From assembly GCF_000967725.1 (NCBI RefSeq), contig NZ_JXYE01000002.1, positions 992,001 to 1,056,000 on the forward strand: DNA of 64,000 bases, written 5' to 3'. Source of the DNA: Loktanella sp. S4079 (GTDB lineage: Bacteria; Pseudomonadota; Alphaproteobacteria; Rhodobacterales; Rhodobacteraceae). Both the position numbers and the translations under genes were made by a program. Below the pieces are notes generated by a model that saw nothing but the letters and a program-made list of their open reading frames with translations, ran no database searches and was not told where the DNA came from. Below are positions 17,715 through 25,924 of this stretch, one piece after another; positions within the stretch are counted from its first letter, which is position 1; each line of letters starts with the position of its first letter.

Positions 17715-18833
17715 TTAGCGCAAATGAAATTCGACACTGTGAATTACACGGCCATTGATCTGACAATGCAAGCAATGAACACCCGGATGCAGGGTAAAGG
17801 TCGTTGCGTCACCTTTGAACTTGTGCCGTTTGGTGATTGTGACCGGCTTTCCCGCCTTTAGTTCTAATTGTTTGCACTTAAAAACTTTTGTCGATGTGCC
17901 CCCGGAAGGTTTTGCAAAATCAATGCGGTAATCCACGATTACCGGGGCATCATGATCGCATTTAATTTCCATAGAAATTTCTGCATCCCCGCCAATTTCG
18001 ACCTCGTTAGGCGTGATCGCGAAATGTGTCAGATGGATTGCCACATCGGGCCGATATCCAAGATGCAGCATTGCATTGGGATCGCCCGCCTTGATCAATC
18101 CCCGCAATGCGTGCTTGCGCATCCAATCCAGTTCTTTGGGGACTTGTGCCCTCTGGCTTTGCCATGCTTCCAATCTGCCGATAACAGCTGTGCCATCGGA
18201 TTTCGTGATATCATTCAAATGGTTCGCGACGGAGCGCGTGACAAATCGGGTCGGATCTGCGTGCAATTGATCGAGTAAAGGCAGGGTTTGATCAGGGGTG
18301 AGCCCCACTTTGGTGCCCCACGGCAGTTTCGGTCGTGTACCTTCGGAAACGAGACGCCGCACATGATAGTTCTCATGCAGCACCCAATCCTGCATCCGTT
18401 CAAGCGTCTGATCCTCAAAGCTGTTTAAAAACGCGCGAATTGAGAACTCCATCGAAAACCGCTGTGTTAACTGCTCAAGCAGCGAAAGGCTTTGATCGAC
18501 ATGTGCATGAAGCCCGTGGGTTTCGACATAGACACCCAGCGGGGCATAGATGAAATGCCCAAAATCATCGTCAGATTTCGTTGGGTCAAGCGGTGGCGGT
18601 AGCGCTGAGCTTATCGCTTGCGCTGCCGCGTCAAATTCATGAGGCAAATAGCCCGCCAGAACCTCGGCGATCCAATTGATCCGCGCCTTGAGTTCGAGCG
18701 GGGCAAGCCCAGCCATCACATCATCAACAAAAGGCTGGGCGTCAAATACACCCGCATCGTCAAAATGCCGCCCCAGCACGGTAACTGTTTCGGCATTAAA
18801 AAGATGATCTTTCAAGCTGAACCCTTGCGCCAT
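17715..18833 (-). CDS. AlkC-type DNA alkylation repair glycosylase
   Basis: A 372-residue protein. Residues 1-255 or so are helical HEAT-like repeats with the strong family string HENYHVRRLVSEGTRPKLPW. The C-terminal 110 residues (HFAITPNEVEIGGDAEISMEI onward to the end) read as beta-rich and match the Ig-like domain known in AlkC, which distinguishes AlkC from AlkD. Members excise cationic alkylated bases such as 3-methyladenine and 3-methylcytosine. Its ATG overlaps the stop of the upstream SDR gene by one base (TAATG), so the two are coupled. A second HEAT-type glycosylase (AlkD-like) occurs at 55468. Confidence 0.8.
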   Translation of the reverse strand: MAQGFSLKDHLFNAETVTVLGRHFDDAGVFDAQPFVDDVMAGLAPLELKARINWIAEVLAGYLPHEFDAAAQAISSALPPPLDPTKSDDDFGHFIYAPLGVYVETHGLHAHVDQSLSLLEQLTQRFSMEFSIRAFLNSFEDQTLERMQDWVLHENYHVRRLVSEGTRPKLPWGTKVGLTPDQTLPLLDQLHADPTRFVTRSVANHLNDITKSDGTAVIGRLEAWQSQRAQVPKELDWMRKHALRGLIKAGDPNAMLHLGYRPDVAIHLTHFAITPNEVEIGGDAEISMEIKCDHDAPVIVDYRIDFAKPSGGTSTKVFKCKQLELKAGKPVTITKRHKFKGDATTFTLHPGVHCLHCQINGRVIHSVEFHLR

Positions 18834-19612
18834 TAGATTGTCGCGTTAATTGCGCCCCCATCAACGACAAGGTTCTGACCGACGATAAAGCCAGCGTGCT
18901 GCGAACATAGGAACGCACAAGCCGCGCCAAATTCAGCCGCCGTGCCATAGCGCCGCGCCGGGATGGTTGCCTCGCGCTGGGCTTTGGCAGAGGCGATATC
19001 AATGCCCTGCGCTTTTGATACGCCCGCATCAAGGCTCGCTGCGCGATCAGTATCGTGAATACCGGGCAACAGGTTGTTAATGTTCACGCCGTGCTGTGCC
19101 ACTTGGCGCGATGTGCCAGCCACATAGCCCGTTAGGCCCGCGCGTGCCGAATTCGACAATCCCAACTGCGGAATCGGTGCTTTGACAGAACCCGAAGTGA
19201 TGTTGACGACGCGACCCCAACCTCGGTCAATCATGCCTGGCATGAGCGCCTTCATCAGTGCGATCGGCGCCAGCATATTCGCATCAAGTGCGGCGATAAA
19301 ATCATCCCGATCCCAATCTGACCAAACGCCCGGAGGCGGACCGCCAGCGTTGTTGACCAAAATATCGACCTCGCCCGCCGCCTTGAGCAATGCAGCGCGC
19401 CCTTCGGCAGTTGCGACATCTGCGGCGACTGTGGTGACAGAAACACCGTATTTGCTGCGAATCTCGGCTGCTGTTGCCTCGAGAGCCTCTGCGCCGCGCG
19501 CATTCAGCACGAGATCAACGCCCGCCTCGGCCAATGCCTCTGCGCAACCACGCCCCAAACCTTTTGACGATGCGCAAACCAATGCGCGCTTTCCCTTGAT
19601 GCCTAGATCCAT
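18833..19612 (-). CDS. SDR-family oxidoreductase with atypical active site
   Basis: A 259-residue short-chain dehydrogenase-like protein. The nucleotide loop is ASSKGLGRGCAEALAEAG and the structural motif is VNNAGGPPPGVWSD. The active-site serine region VVNITSGSVKAP is present, but the usual YxxxK is absent: the position reads LSNSARAGLTGY, without Tyr and Lys. This pattern fits the BKR-like SDR subgroup said to lack a normal catalytic triad. Strong GGAGGA precedes ATG 19612. Coupled with alkC downstream. Whether it is an active reductase is doubtful on the sequence. Confidence 0.82.
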   Translation of the reverse strand: MDLGIKGKRALVCASSKGLGRGCAEALAEAGVDLVLNARGAEALEATAAEIRSKYGVSVTTVAADVATAEGRAALLKAAGEVDILVNNAGGPPPGVWSDWDRDDFIAALDANMLAPIALMKALMPGMIDRGWGRVVNITSGSVKAPIPQLGLSNSARAGLTGYVAGTSRQVAQHGVNINNLLPGIHDTDRAASLDAGVSKAQGIDIASAKAQREATIPARRYGTAAEFGAACAFLCSQHAGFIVGQNLVVDGGAINATI

Positions 19613-19704
19613 GGGTATCCTCCGCTAATGACTTGTTTGCTCTTATCATTGCGCCAGACTGGGGTCTATTCCCTTCCACTAAGGACGGGTGTAGCAATGA
19701 TTTT

Positions 19705-20667
19705 ATGAATGAGCACTTACTAAGCGTCGAAGTCTACAAAGCAGAAGATTTTGTTGCCACCGATGGGGTACGTGTCGGTGAGCCGCTCTCTTTTGCGGAT
19801 GAACTGGCAATGGATGACCTCTACCAGTTGGCCAGCAACGCGCAGACCTCAGAAATTGCGCTTAAGGATGATGGCAATCGGTTGTTTCGCGCGGATTCGC
19901 CTGATCATCTGGTCCATCTTGATTGCAGCATTTCGCTGACTGCCCCAGACGGCACCACACAAGACGCGCTAATCTTAGTCGAGGTCGAAGGCGATCTTAT
20001 CGTTGGGATATACCTACTGCCGTTGGGCGATTTTGCCCCTGCCAAAGATTACCGCCTCATTGGCGTTGAACGGCATACCGCCACGACGCAATTTGCCCAA
20101 GCCGCAGTCGGTTCATTCGCGCGCGGCACCCATATCACCATGGGCGATGGCCGAATGCGCCCGATTGAAGATCTCGAAGCGGGTGATCTGGTGCTAACCC
20201 GTGACAGCGGCAAACAACCCATCAAAATGATTGGTCAATGCACTTTGCGCGCCACAGGCCGTTTTGCCCCGGTCGTGATTACCAAAGGCACGCTGCACAA
20301 TGAAAACGACCTTATCGTTCGCCCCGATCACCGCCTACTGGTTTACCAACGCCAAGATTTTATCGGTGCAGGTCGCGCAGAAGTCTTGATCAAGGCGCGG
20401 CATTTAATCGACAACACAACCGTCCTTCGCCGAAAAGGCGGTTTTATCGATTATTTCCAACTGATCTTTGACGAACATTACCTCATCTTTGCCGAAGGTA
20501 TCGCGGCTGAATCGCACCTTGTCGATCCACGCAGCCGATCCGTCTTCGATGGTTTAGGCAAAACGAAAAACCACAAACCGCGCCAACATCAGAGCTATGA
20601 AATTCAGGGCGATCTGATCCAGAGTGATAACGCAGCAAAGCTGCTGCGCCGTGCCACATCTGGATAG
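19705..20667 (+). CDS. Hint (hedgehog/intein) domain protein
   Basis: A 320-residue protein. The N-terminal 130 residues have no recognised fold (opening MNEHLLSVEVYKAEDF). From about residue 135 comes a Hint_2-type domain: GSFARGTHITMGDGRMRPI, EDLEAGDLVLTRDSG, VRPDHRLLVYQ and EHYLIFAEGIAAES. In most roseobacterial relatives the first residue of the Hint core is Cys (CFTPGT...); here it is Ser. The HRLL histidine block is retained. Such proteins are often secreted calcium-binding or self-cleaving proteins; no RTX repeats are seen here. ATG 19705 is preferred to the upstream in-frame TTG/ATG reading, which lacks family character. Confidence 0.8.
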   Translation: MNEHLLSVEVYKAEDFVATDGVRVGEPLSFADELAMDDLYQLASNAQTSEIALKDDGNRLFRADSPDHLVHLDCSISLTAPDGTTQDALILVEVEGDLIVGIYLLPLGDFAPAKDYRLIGVERHTATTQFAQAAVGSFARGTHITMGDGRMRPIEDLEAGDLVLTRDSGKQPIKMIGQCTLRATGRFAPVVITKGTLHNENDLIVRPDHRLLVYQRQDFIGAGRAEVLIKARHLIDNTTVLRRKGGFIDYFQLIFDEHYLIFAEGIAAESHLVDPRSRSVFDGLGKTKNHKPRQHQSYEIQGDLIQSDNAAKLLRRATSG

Positions 20668-20669
20668 GA

Positions 20670-21281
20670 TCAGTCAGCGGCTTCAGCGATCACGATCAAT
20701 GTACCGCCCGTGGTTTGTCCGTCATAATTAAGCCCAGCATCATAGTCAGCAGCGACAATCCCGCCCACAGGGTCACCGACAAAATCCCCTGTCATTGTCC
20801 CCTCCAACTCCAAGGCATGCGACGAATGGCTAAGCGCCCCATCGTAGTCGAGCGTCAAGCTGCCCTCATCGGAACGCCCGGTCATCGACAGCACCCCATC
20901 ATAGTCGACGATGGCCCCCTCTGGGGATGTGCCGAAAAACTGATCCATGGAACCGTCCGCTGTGCCTGTCGCGAAATCGACCGATAGAACAGCATCGCCA
21001 TAGAGCACCAAATGCGCACCAGAGGTTTCAGCACGCAATGTTGCGAACCCGCTAAAATTCATCGTGCCGCTGTCGGGCACCGCGCTGGCGGGTGAGACAT
21101 CCATCCCCGCTTCCCCGTCATCGCCCAGAATATGCGATTGCAGTGTGCCATATGCGGCCAGCCTTGCAATCCTAGGGTCGGCAGGCTGTGGTTCCGGTTC
21201 AGTTTCATCACCACCACCTCCGCCGCCACCGCAGGCAGCGAAGATCAGTGTCACGAGCACAATCAAAACAGTTCTCAGCAT
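20670..21281 (-). CDS. Gly-tract lipoprotein, possibly TbpB-like beta-barrel
   Basis: A 203-residue lipoprotein. The signal peptide MLRTVLIVLVTLIFAACG contains a lipobox (FAAC, cysteine at residue 18), followed by seven Gly and an acidic Pro/Glu linker, a surface-lipoprotein tether. The remainder is rich in Gly, Asp, Ser and short alternating hydrophobics (VLSVDFATGTADGSMDQFFG; GSLTLDYDGALSH), suggesting an antiparallel beta-barrel like the TbpB or factor-H-binding domain. ATG 21281 has AGGA closely upstream. It is convergent with the Hint gene, 2 bp apart. The barrel assignment is a guess from pattern. Confidence 0.7.
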   Translation of the reverse strand: MLRTVLIVLVTLIFAACGGGGGGGDETEPEPQPADPRIARLAAYGTLQSHILGDDGEAGMDVSPASAVPDSGTMNFSGFATLRAETSGAHLVLYGDAVLSVDFATGTADGSMDQFFGTSPEGAIVDYDGVLSMTGRSDEGSLTLDYDGALSHSSHALELEGTMTGDFVGDPVGGIVAADYDAGLNYDGQTTGGTLIVIAEAAD

Positions 21282-21368
21282 ATCCTGAGGATTAACGGCA
21301 AAATCCAAACCAACCGTTAAGCGCGCAATGGATTGCCCTTTGTTCAGCAAACGCATAAAGGATCGAGC

Positions 21369-22964
21369 ATGACAAATCGCCCTGAACTGCCCGCTGAAAT
21401 TGCACGTCGCCGCACCTTTGCGATTATTTCGCACCCGGATGCAGGTAAGACGACACTGACCGAAAAATTCCTTTTGTATGGTGGCGCCATTCAGATGGCG
21501 GGACAGGTCCGCGCAAAGGGCGAAGCGCGCCGGACACGGTCTGACTTTATGCAGATGGAAAAGGACCGGGGTATCTCGGTTTCAGCCTCGGCGATGTCGT
21601 TCGACTATGACAAGTATCGCTTTAATCTGGTCGATACGCCCGGTCACTCTGACTTTTCAGAGGACACCTATCGCACGCTGACTGCGGTTGATGCGGCTGT
21701 CATGGTGATTGACGGCGCGAAGGGCGTTGAAAGTCAAACCCAAAAACTATTCGAAGTCTGCCGCCTGCGCGACCTGCCGATCTTGACATTTTGTAACAAA
21801 ATGGACCGCGAAAGCCGCGATACATTTGAGATTATTGACGAAATTCAAGAAAACCTAGCGATTGACGTCACGCCGGCCTCTTGGCCGATCGGCGTGGGAC
21901 GCGAATTTATCGGCTGCTATGATATCTTGCGGGATCGGCTTGAATTGATGGATCGCGCCGACCGTAACAAGGTCGCCGAGAGCATTTCAATCAACGGTCT
22001 GGATGACCCGAAATTGGCGGAACATGTCCCCGCGCATTTGCTTGAGAAATTCCTCGAGGAAATCGAGATGGCCACCGAATTGTTGCCGACGCTTGATCCA
22101 GAAAGCGTGCTGAATGGATCAATGACACCGATCTGGTTCGGATCCGCGATGAACTCATTCGGGGTTAAGGAACTGATGAACGGGCTCGCCAATTATGGCC
22201 CCGAACCCCAAGTCCAAACAGCCGAGCCCCGCAGCATTGCCCCCGAAGAAACCAAGGTCACTGGCTTTGTCTTTAAGGTGCAGGCGAATATGGACCCAAA
22301 GCACCGCGACCGCGTTGCGTTTGTGCGCATGGCGTCGGGGCACTTTAAACGTGGCATGAAGCTGACCCACGTGCGAACCAAAAAGCCGATGGCGATCAGC
22401 AACCCAGTGCTGTTTTTGGCGTCCGACCGTGAACTCGCCGAAGAGGCATGGGCTGGCGATATCATCGGTATCCCTAACCACGGCCAATTACGGATCGGCG
22501 ATACGCTGACCGAAGGTGAACAAATCCGCGTCTCGGGTATTCCGTCCTTTGCGCCTGAATTGCTGCAATCGTGCCGCGCAGGCGACCCGATGAAGGCCAA
22601 GCACCTCGAAAAGGCATTGATGCAATTTGCCGAAGAAGGCGCCGCCAAAGTGTTCAAGCCGACATTTGGTTCCGGTTTTATCGTTGGGGTTGTTGGGGCG
22701 CTTCAGTTTGAGGTTCTCGCGAGCCGGATTGAACTCGAATACGGGTTGCCCGTTCGGTTCGAAGGATCGCAGTTTACCTCTGCCCGATGGGTCAAAGGCA
22801 ACAAGGATGCCGTTGAGAAATTTGCCGCGGCAAACAAACAGCACATCGCGACGGACAACGACGGTGATACAGTCTTTCTCACACGTTTGCAGTGGGACAT
22901 CGATCGGGTCGGTCGCGACTACCCAGACGTCGAGCTAACGGCAACGAAGGAAATGATGGTCTAA
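21369..22964 (+). CDS. prfC: Peptide chain release factor 3
   Basis: A 531-residue translational GTPase that removes RF1/RF2 from the ribosome after termination. G1 is SHPDAGKTT near residues 21-29, G3 DTPGHSDF, G4 NKMD; the G2 region reads GISVSASAMSF. The downstream string FGSAMNSFGVKELMNGL and the RF3-specific C-terminal domain (QSCRAGDPMKAKHLEKAL, FVGVVGALQFEVL-like region) separate it from EF-G. AAAGGA precedes ATG 21369. It is divergent from the lipoprotein gene, 87 bp apart. Confidence 0.95.
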   Translation: MTNRPELPAEIARRRTFAIISHPDAGKTTLTEKFLLYGGAIQMAGQVRAKGEARRTRSDFMQMEKDRGISVSASAMSFDYDKYRFNLVDTPGHSDFSEDTYRTLTAVDAAVMVIDGAKGVESQTQKLFEVCRLRDLPILTFCNKMDRESRDTFEIIDEIQENLAIDVTPASWPIGVGREFIGCYDILRDRLELMDRADRNKVAESISINGLDDPKLAEHVPAHLLEKFLEEIEMATELLPTLDPESVLNGSMTPIWFGSAMNSFGVKELMNGLANYGPEPQVQTAEPRSIAPEETKVTGFVFKVQANMDPKHRDRVAFVRMASGHFKRGMKLTHVRTKKPMAISNPVLFLASDRELAEEAWAGDIIGIPNHGQLRIGDTLTEGEQIRVSGIPSFAPELLQSCRAGDPMKAKHLEKALMQFAEEGAAKVFKPTFGSGFIVGVVGALQFEVLASRIELEYGLPVRFEGSQFTSARWVKGNKDAVEKFAAANKQHIATDNDGDTVFLTRLQWDIDRVGRDYPDVELTATKEMMV

Positions 22965-22986
22965 GCTTGTACTGATACCCGCAGGC

Positions 22987-23205
22987 TTAAACACACACGG
23001 TCTTGGTCACTATTCTTAGGTGTGAACCAGAACCACACACGTTTCTTACCAATACAACGAAGGTCCATTCTTGATTGAGCGGATCGCCCACCATTGGGCA
23101 ACTGAATTTGATTGGGTGATCATCGGTGCGAATGATGTCACGGATGGATCCAACATCTAGATCCGACGTTTGCACACGAAATCCCCCTGCTTGCGGACAC
23201 TTCAT
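22987..23205 (-). CDS. Possible small protein in the prfC-rhlE intergenic region
   Basis: A 72-codon ORF opening MKCPQAGGFRVQTSDLDV and containing FSCPMVGD; the two CP-x-x-G strings resemble half zinc-knuckle motifs. No strong ribosome-binding site is seen before ATG 23205, and no family is recognised. It is the only plausible gene in the 444-bp space 22965-23408 between prfC and rhlE, which otherwise holds a candidate rhlE promoter near 23290. It could equally be chance; composition is ordinary. Confidence 0.3.
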   Translation of the reverse strand: MKCPQAGGFRVQTSDLDVGSIRDIIRTDDHPIKFSCPMVGDPLNQEWTFVVLVRNVCGSGSHLRIVTKTVCV

Positions 23206-23289
23206 GAGCAATGTCAGCAGGTTTTGCAAAATTATTTGGACGCAGCGGCGGCAACAGCGCCCATAAACCCTACCATATAGGTGGATTGC

Positions 23290-23318
23290 TTGACGCTAAG
23301 AGCTATTTTCGCTATCGC
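23290..23318 (+). promoter_or_regulatory. Candidate promoter of the rhlE-type helicase gene
   Basis: TTGACG (23290-23295) and TATCGC (23313-23318) are separated by exactly 17 bases, about 90 bp before the helicase ATG. The -35 is good and the -10 weak. The roughly 80-base leader that would result is compatible with leader control seen for cold-induced helicases, but no specific structure was identified. Confidence 0.35.
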
Positions 23319-23408
23319 CTCGGTGATCATGACGATCAATTGCGGTTGGGCGCACAGGTTAGAAAGCGTCCTAAAAACATGCGGACCGATTCCGCAATAA
23401 GGATGCGA

Positions 23409-24809
23409 ATGACCAAGTTTAGCGATTTGAACCTTGATGCCAAGGTTCTCAAAGCAGTTGCCGAAACCGGCTATGAAACGCCCACCCCGATCCAAGCAGG
23501 TGCTATTCCTCCCGCTCTTGAAGGGCGCGATGTGTTGGGAATTGCGCAGACAGGCACAGGTAAGACTGCCAGCTTTACCCTGCCAATGATCACCCTTTTG
23601 GGGCGCGGTCGTGCACGGGCGCGGATGCCGCGGTCACTGGTGCTGGCGCCAACCCGCGAATTGGCGGCTCAGGTTGCAGAGAACTTTGATGACTACGCAA
23701 AGTACACCAAGCTGACCAAAGCATTGTTGATCGGCGGGACGTCATTCAAGGACCAAGACAAACTGATCGACAAAGGTGTCGATGTTCTGATTGCAACGCC
23801 GGGGCGGCTCTTGGATCACCTCGAGCGCGGAAAACTCATCTTGACGGACGTTAAGGTCATGGTCGTCGATGAAGCAGACCGCATGCTTGATATGGGGTTC
23901 ATTCCCGATATCGAAGAAATCTTTAAACGCACGCCCTTTACGCGTCAGACGCTGTTCTTCTCGGCCACAATGGCACCCGAGATTGAGCGGATCACAAATA
24001 CATTCCTATCAAACCCTGCCAAGGTCGAAATTGCCCGTGCGGCCACGACCAACACCAACATCAAACAAGGTGTGGTGATGTTCGCAGGCTCCGAAAAGCG
24101 CAAAGAACCCTCGCAAAAACGGGCTCTCTTGCGTGCTTTGATTGATCAAGAAGGCGACAGCTGCTCTAACGCGATTATCTTTTGCAATCGCAAGTCTGAC
24201 GTCGACATCGTATCGAAATCATTGAACAAATACGGCTACAACGCGGCACCTATCCATGGTGATCTGGATCAAGCGCACCGGATGCGGACCCTCGACAAAT
24301 ACCGCGATGGAGATCTGAAATTCCTCGTGGCATCTGATGTCGCGGCGCGGGGGTTGGATATCCCATCGGTCAGCCACGTCTTTAACTTTGATGTCCCCAG
24401 CAACGCCGAGGACTATGTCCACCGCATTGGCCGGACAGGTCGCGCCGGCCGCACCGGCACCGCGATCATGATCTGCATTCCGCGCGATGAAAAGAACCTT
24501 GCCGATGTTGAGGCACTGGTCAAAGAAGACATTCCACGCGTTGAAATCCCTGAAAAGGCGCGGGTCGATCAGCCGACGCCAAAAACAGACGAAGACGACA
24601 AACCAAAACGTAGTCGCAGCCGTTCGCGTAAAAAGCCGGAAGACAAGCCGCAAGACGCGCCTGAGAGCAAATCGGAAGAGAAACCCAAATCCGATAAACC
24701 GCGTAACACACGCAACCGCAATCGCCGCAATGATCCGGAAGTCATCGGAATGGGTGACGACACGCCAGCATTCATTGCTTTAAGCTTTGCAGAGCGAGTG
24801 AAGGGCTAA
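23409..24809 (+). CDS. DEAD-box RNA helicase, RhlE type
   Basis: A 466-residue ATP-dependent RNA helicase. Motifs in order: Q motif with PTPIQAGAIP; Walker A AQTGTGKT; PTRELAAQV; TPGRLLDHL; DEADRMLDMGF; SAT (FFSATMAPE); and the helicase-C motifs VASDVAARGLDIPSVSHV and HRIGRTGRAGRTG. After about residue 370 comes a long low-complexity basic and acidic tail (Lys, Arg, Pro, Glu, Ser) with several RSRSRKK-like runs, which usually binds RNA non-specifically. ATG 23409 has AAGGA 6-7 bases upstream; the 66 upstream in-frame codons look non-coding. Role: ribosome assembly or mRNA turnover. Confidence 0.92.
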   Translation: MTKFSDLNLDAKVLKAVAETGYETPTPIQAGAIPPALEGRDVLGIAQTGTGKTASFTLPMITLLGRGRARARMPRSLVLAPTRELAAQVAENFDDYAKYTKLTKALLIGGTSFKDQDKLIDKGVDVLIATPGRLLDHLERGKLILTDVKVMVVDEADRMLDMGFIPDIEEIFKRTPFTRQTLFFSATMAPEIERITNTFLSNPAKVEIARAATTNTNIKQGVVMFAGSEKRKEPSQKRALLRALIDQEGDSCSNAIIFCNRKSDVDIVSKSLNKYGYNAAPIHGDLDQAHRMRTLDKYRDGDLKFLVASDVAARGLDIPSVSHVFNFDVPSNAEDYVHRIGRTGRAGRTGTAIMICIPRDEKNLADVEALVKEDIPRVEIPEKARVDQPTPKTDEDDKPKRSRSRSRKKPEDKPQDAPESKSEEKPKSDKPRNTRNRNRRNDPEVIGMGDDTPAFIALSFAERVKG

Positions 24810-25819
24810 TTAAGAAACCCAGCAAGAAAGTAAATTGCGACCAACAACACAACGATACCGGTGTTCGTCTTGTAGAATGGCTTGCGCTTTGACATCCCAG
24901 TTCTGTCTGTTTCTGAGCCTTTTTTGTTGCTAGCTTCGTTTCCTAAATCTAAAATTTCCACGGACAGGTATATGCGCGGATGCAATTCATCTGGTTCTTT
25001 GGTGGTTACCCGAAGAGAGGCACCGCTACTACCGAGAACGACCTGACCGTCGAGAGGTAATTCTTCGCCTGATGAAAGTGAGTGAATAAAGTCATTTACG
25101 ATTCTAATGACCTTGGGCAACGCGAACGGCGTCTCCTTTACTAAAACGTGATGGCCTACAATGTGCTCGGAGCCGTAGGCATGAAAACCAATCCATTGGC
25201 GCCCCTCCTCATCGACTCCGTTTGTGAACAAATTCGGATGTACTTGCAGGCTCATGGCTTTCTGTTTGTCACTTAAGTCGATTTGGTCAGGCAAAAAGAA
25301 CTGATCAGATTGGCACCAATGGATTAGGTCAGGGCGCTCCATGCGAGTTAGCTCATTTACGACTATGGCAGCCACAGCAAGCCAAACCACGAATTCCGAT
25401 ATGGTTGGCACCTTATGATGCCCCAATACGTCGGCAGTGATCTCTTGCAACTCAGAAGGCATTCCTTCACGATCAATGTTCGGCGCTAAGATATTGTCAT
25501 CGCCCACCGTCACAAAGATATTTTTCTTGTGCCCTGCGACCAGCTTCTTAGCATCTGGCTGAGCTAATGCCGTAAAGGGAGACGAAAGCCCGCTCTGGAA
25601 ACCATCTTGGGATAAGGGCGCATTGTTTTGTGATACTTTGACGACAACTCCACCGACGTCAATTACTCCAAAACTCCCATCCTGATGCATCCCTAAAAGA
25701 ACATTCGCCTTATTCCCAAGCACCGCTTTCAACCGCTCAACAAGTCGCTGATACGCGAACGGGGCATAGTTTTGATACAAGAGGGCTACATCGATCCGGT
25801 TTGGGCGGACTGGTTGCAT
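24806..25819 (-). CDS. C-terminally membrane-anchored protein, possibly DUF4261-like
   Basis: A 337-residue protein with a soluble body and one C-terminal helix (TGIVVLLVAIYFLAGFLN), so it is probably tail-anchored. The body has SFGVIDVGGVVVKVSQNNAPL, then a His/Lys segment AGHKKNIFVTVGD, then VVWLAVAAIVVNELT and a GFHAYGSEHIVGH region. This order recalls DUF4261 proteins, some of which are linked to type VI secretion, but the match is from memory and weak. Composition looks more AT-rich than neighbours. It overlaps rhlE convergently by 4 bp and is separated from the upstream RNase J gene by a terminator. Confidence 0.6.
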   Translation of the reverse strand: MQPVRPNRIDVALLYQNYAPFAYQRLVERLKAVLGNKANVLLGMHQDGSFGVIDVGGVVVKVSQNNAPLSQDGFQSGLSSPFTALAQPDAKKLVAGHKKNIFVTVGDDNILAPNIDREGMPSELQEITADVLGHHKVPTISEFVVWLAVAAIVVNELTRMERPDLIHWCQSDQFFLPDQIDLSDKQKAMSLQVHPNLFTNGVDEEGRQWIGFHAYGSEHIVGHHVLVKETPFALPKVIRIVNDFIHSLSSGEELPLDGQVVLGSSGASLRVTTKEPDELHPRIYLSVEILDLGNEASNKKGSETDRTGMSKRKPFYKTNTGIVVLLVAIYFLAGFLN

Positions 25820-25865
25820 CGTTACAATTCACTTCTCGTTAATGTTCCGATCACAGCTACCAATG

Positions 25866-25897
25866 AAAAAGGACCAAACTTTGACAGTTTGATCCTT
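25866..25897 (-). terminator. Intrinsic terminator after the RNase J gene
   Basis: On the minus strand a 12-bp stem (AAGGATCAAACT with AGTTTGGTCCTT, one G-U pair) closes a 5-base loop (GTCAA) and is followed by TTTTT. Arms are at 25869-25880 and 25886-25897. It ends the transcript through birA, coaX and rnj. Confidence 0.85.
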
Positions 25898-25924
25898 TCG
25901 AACATTCATTTCGATTTGATTTCA

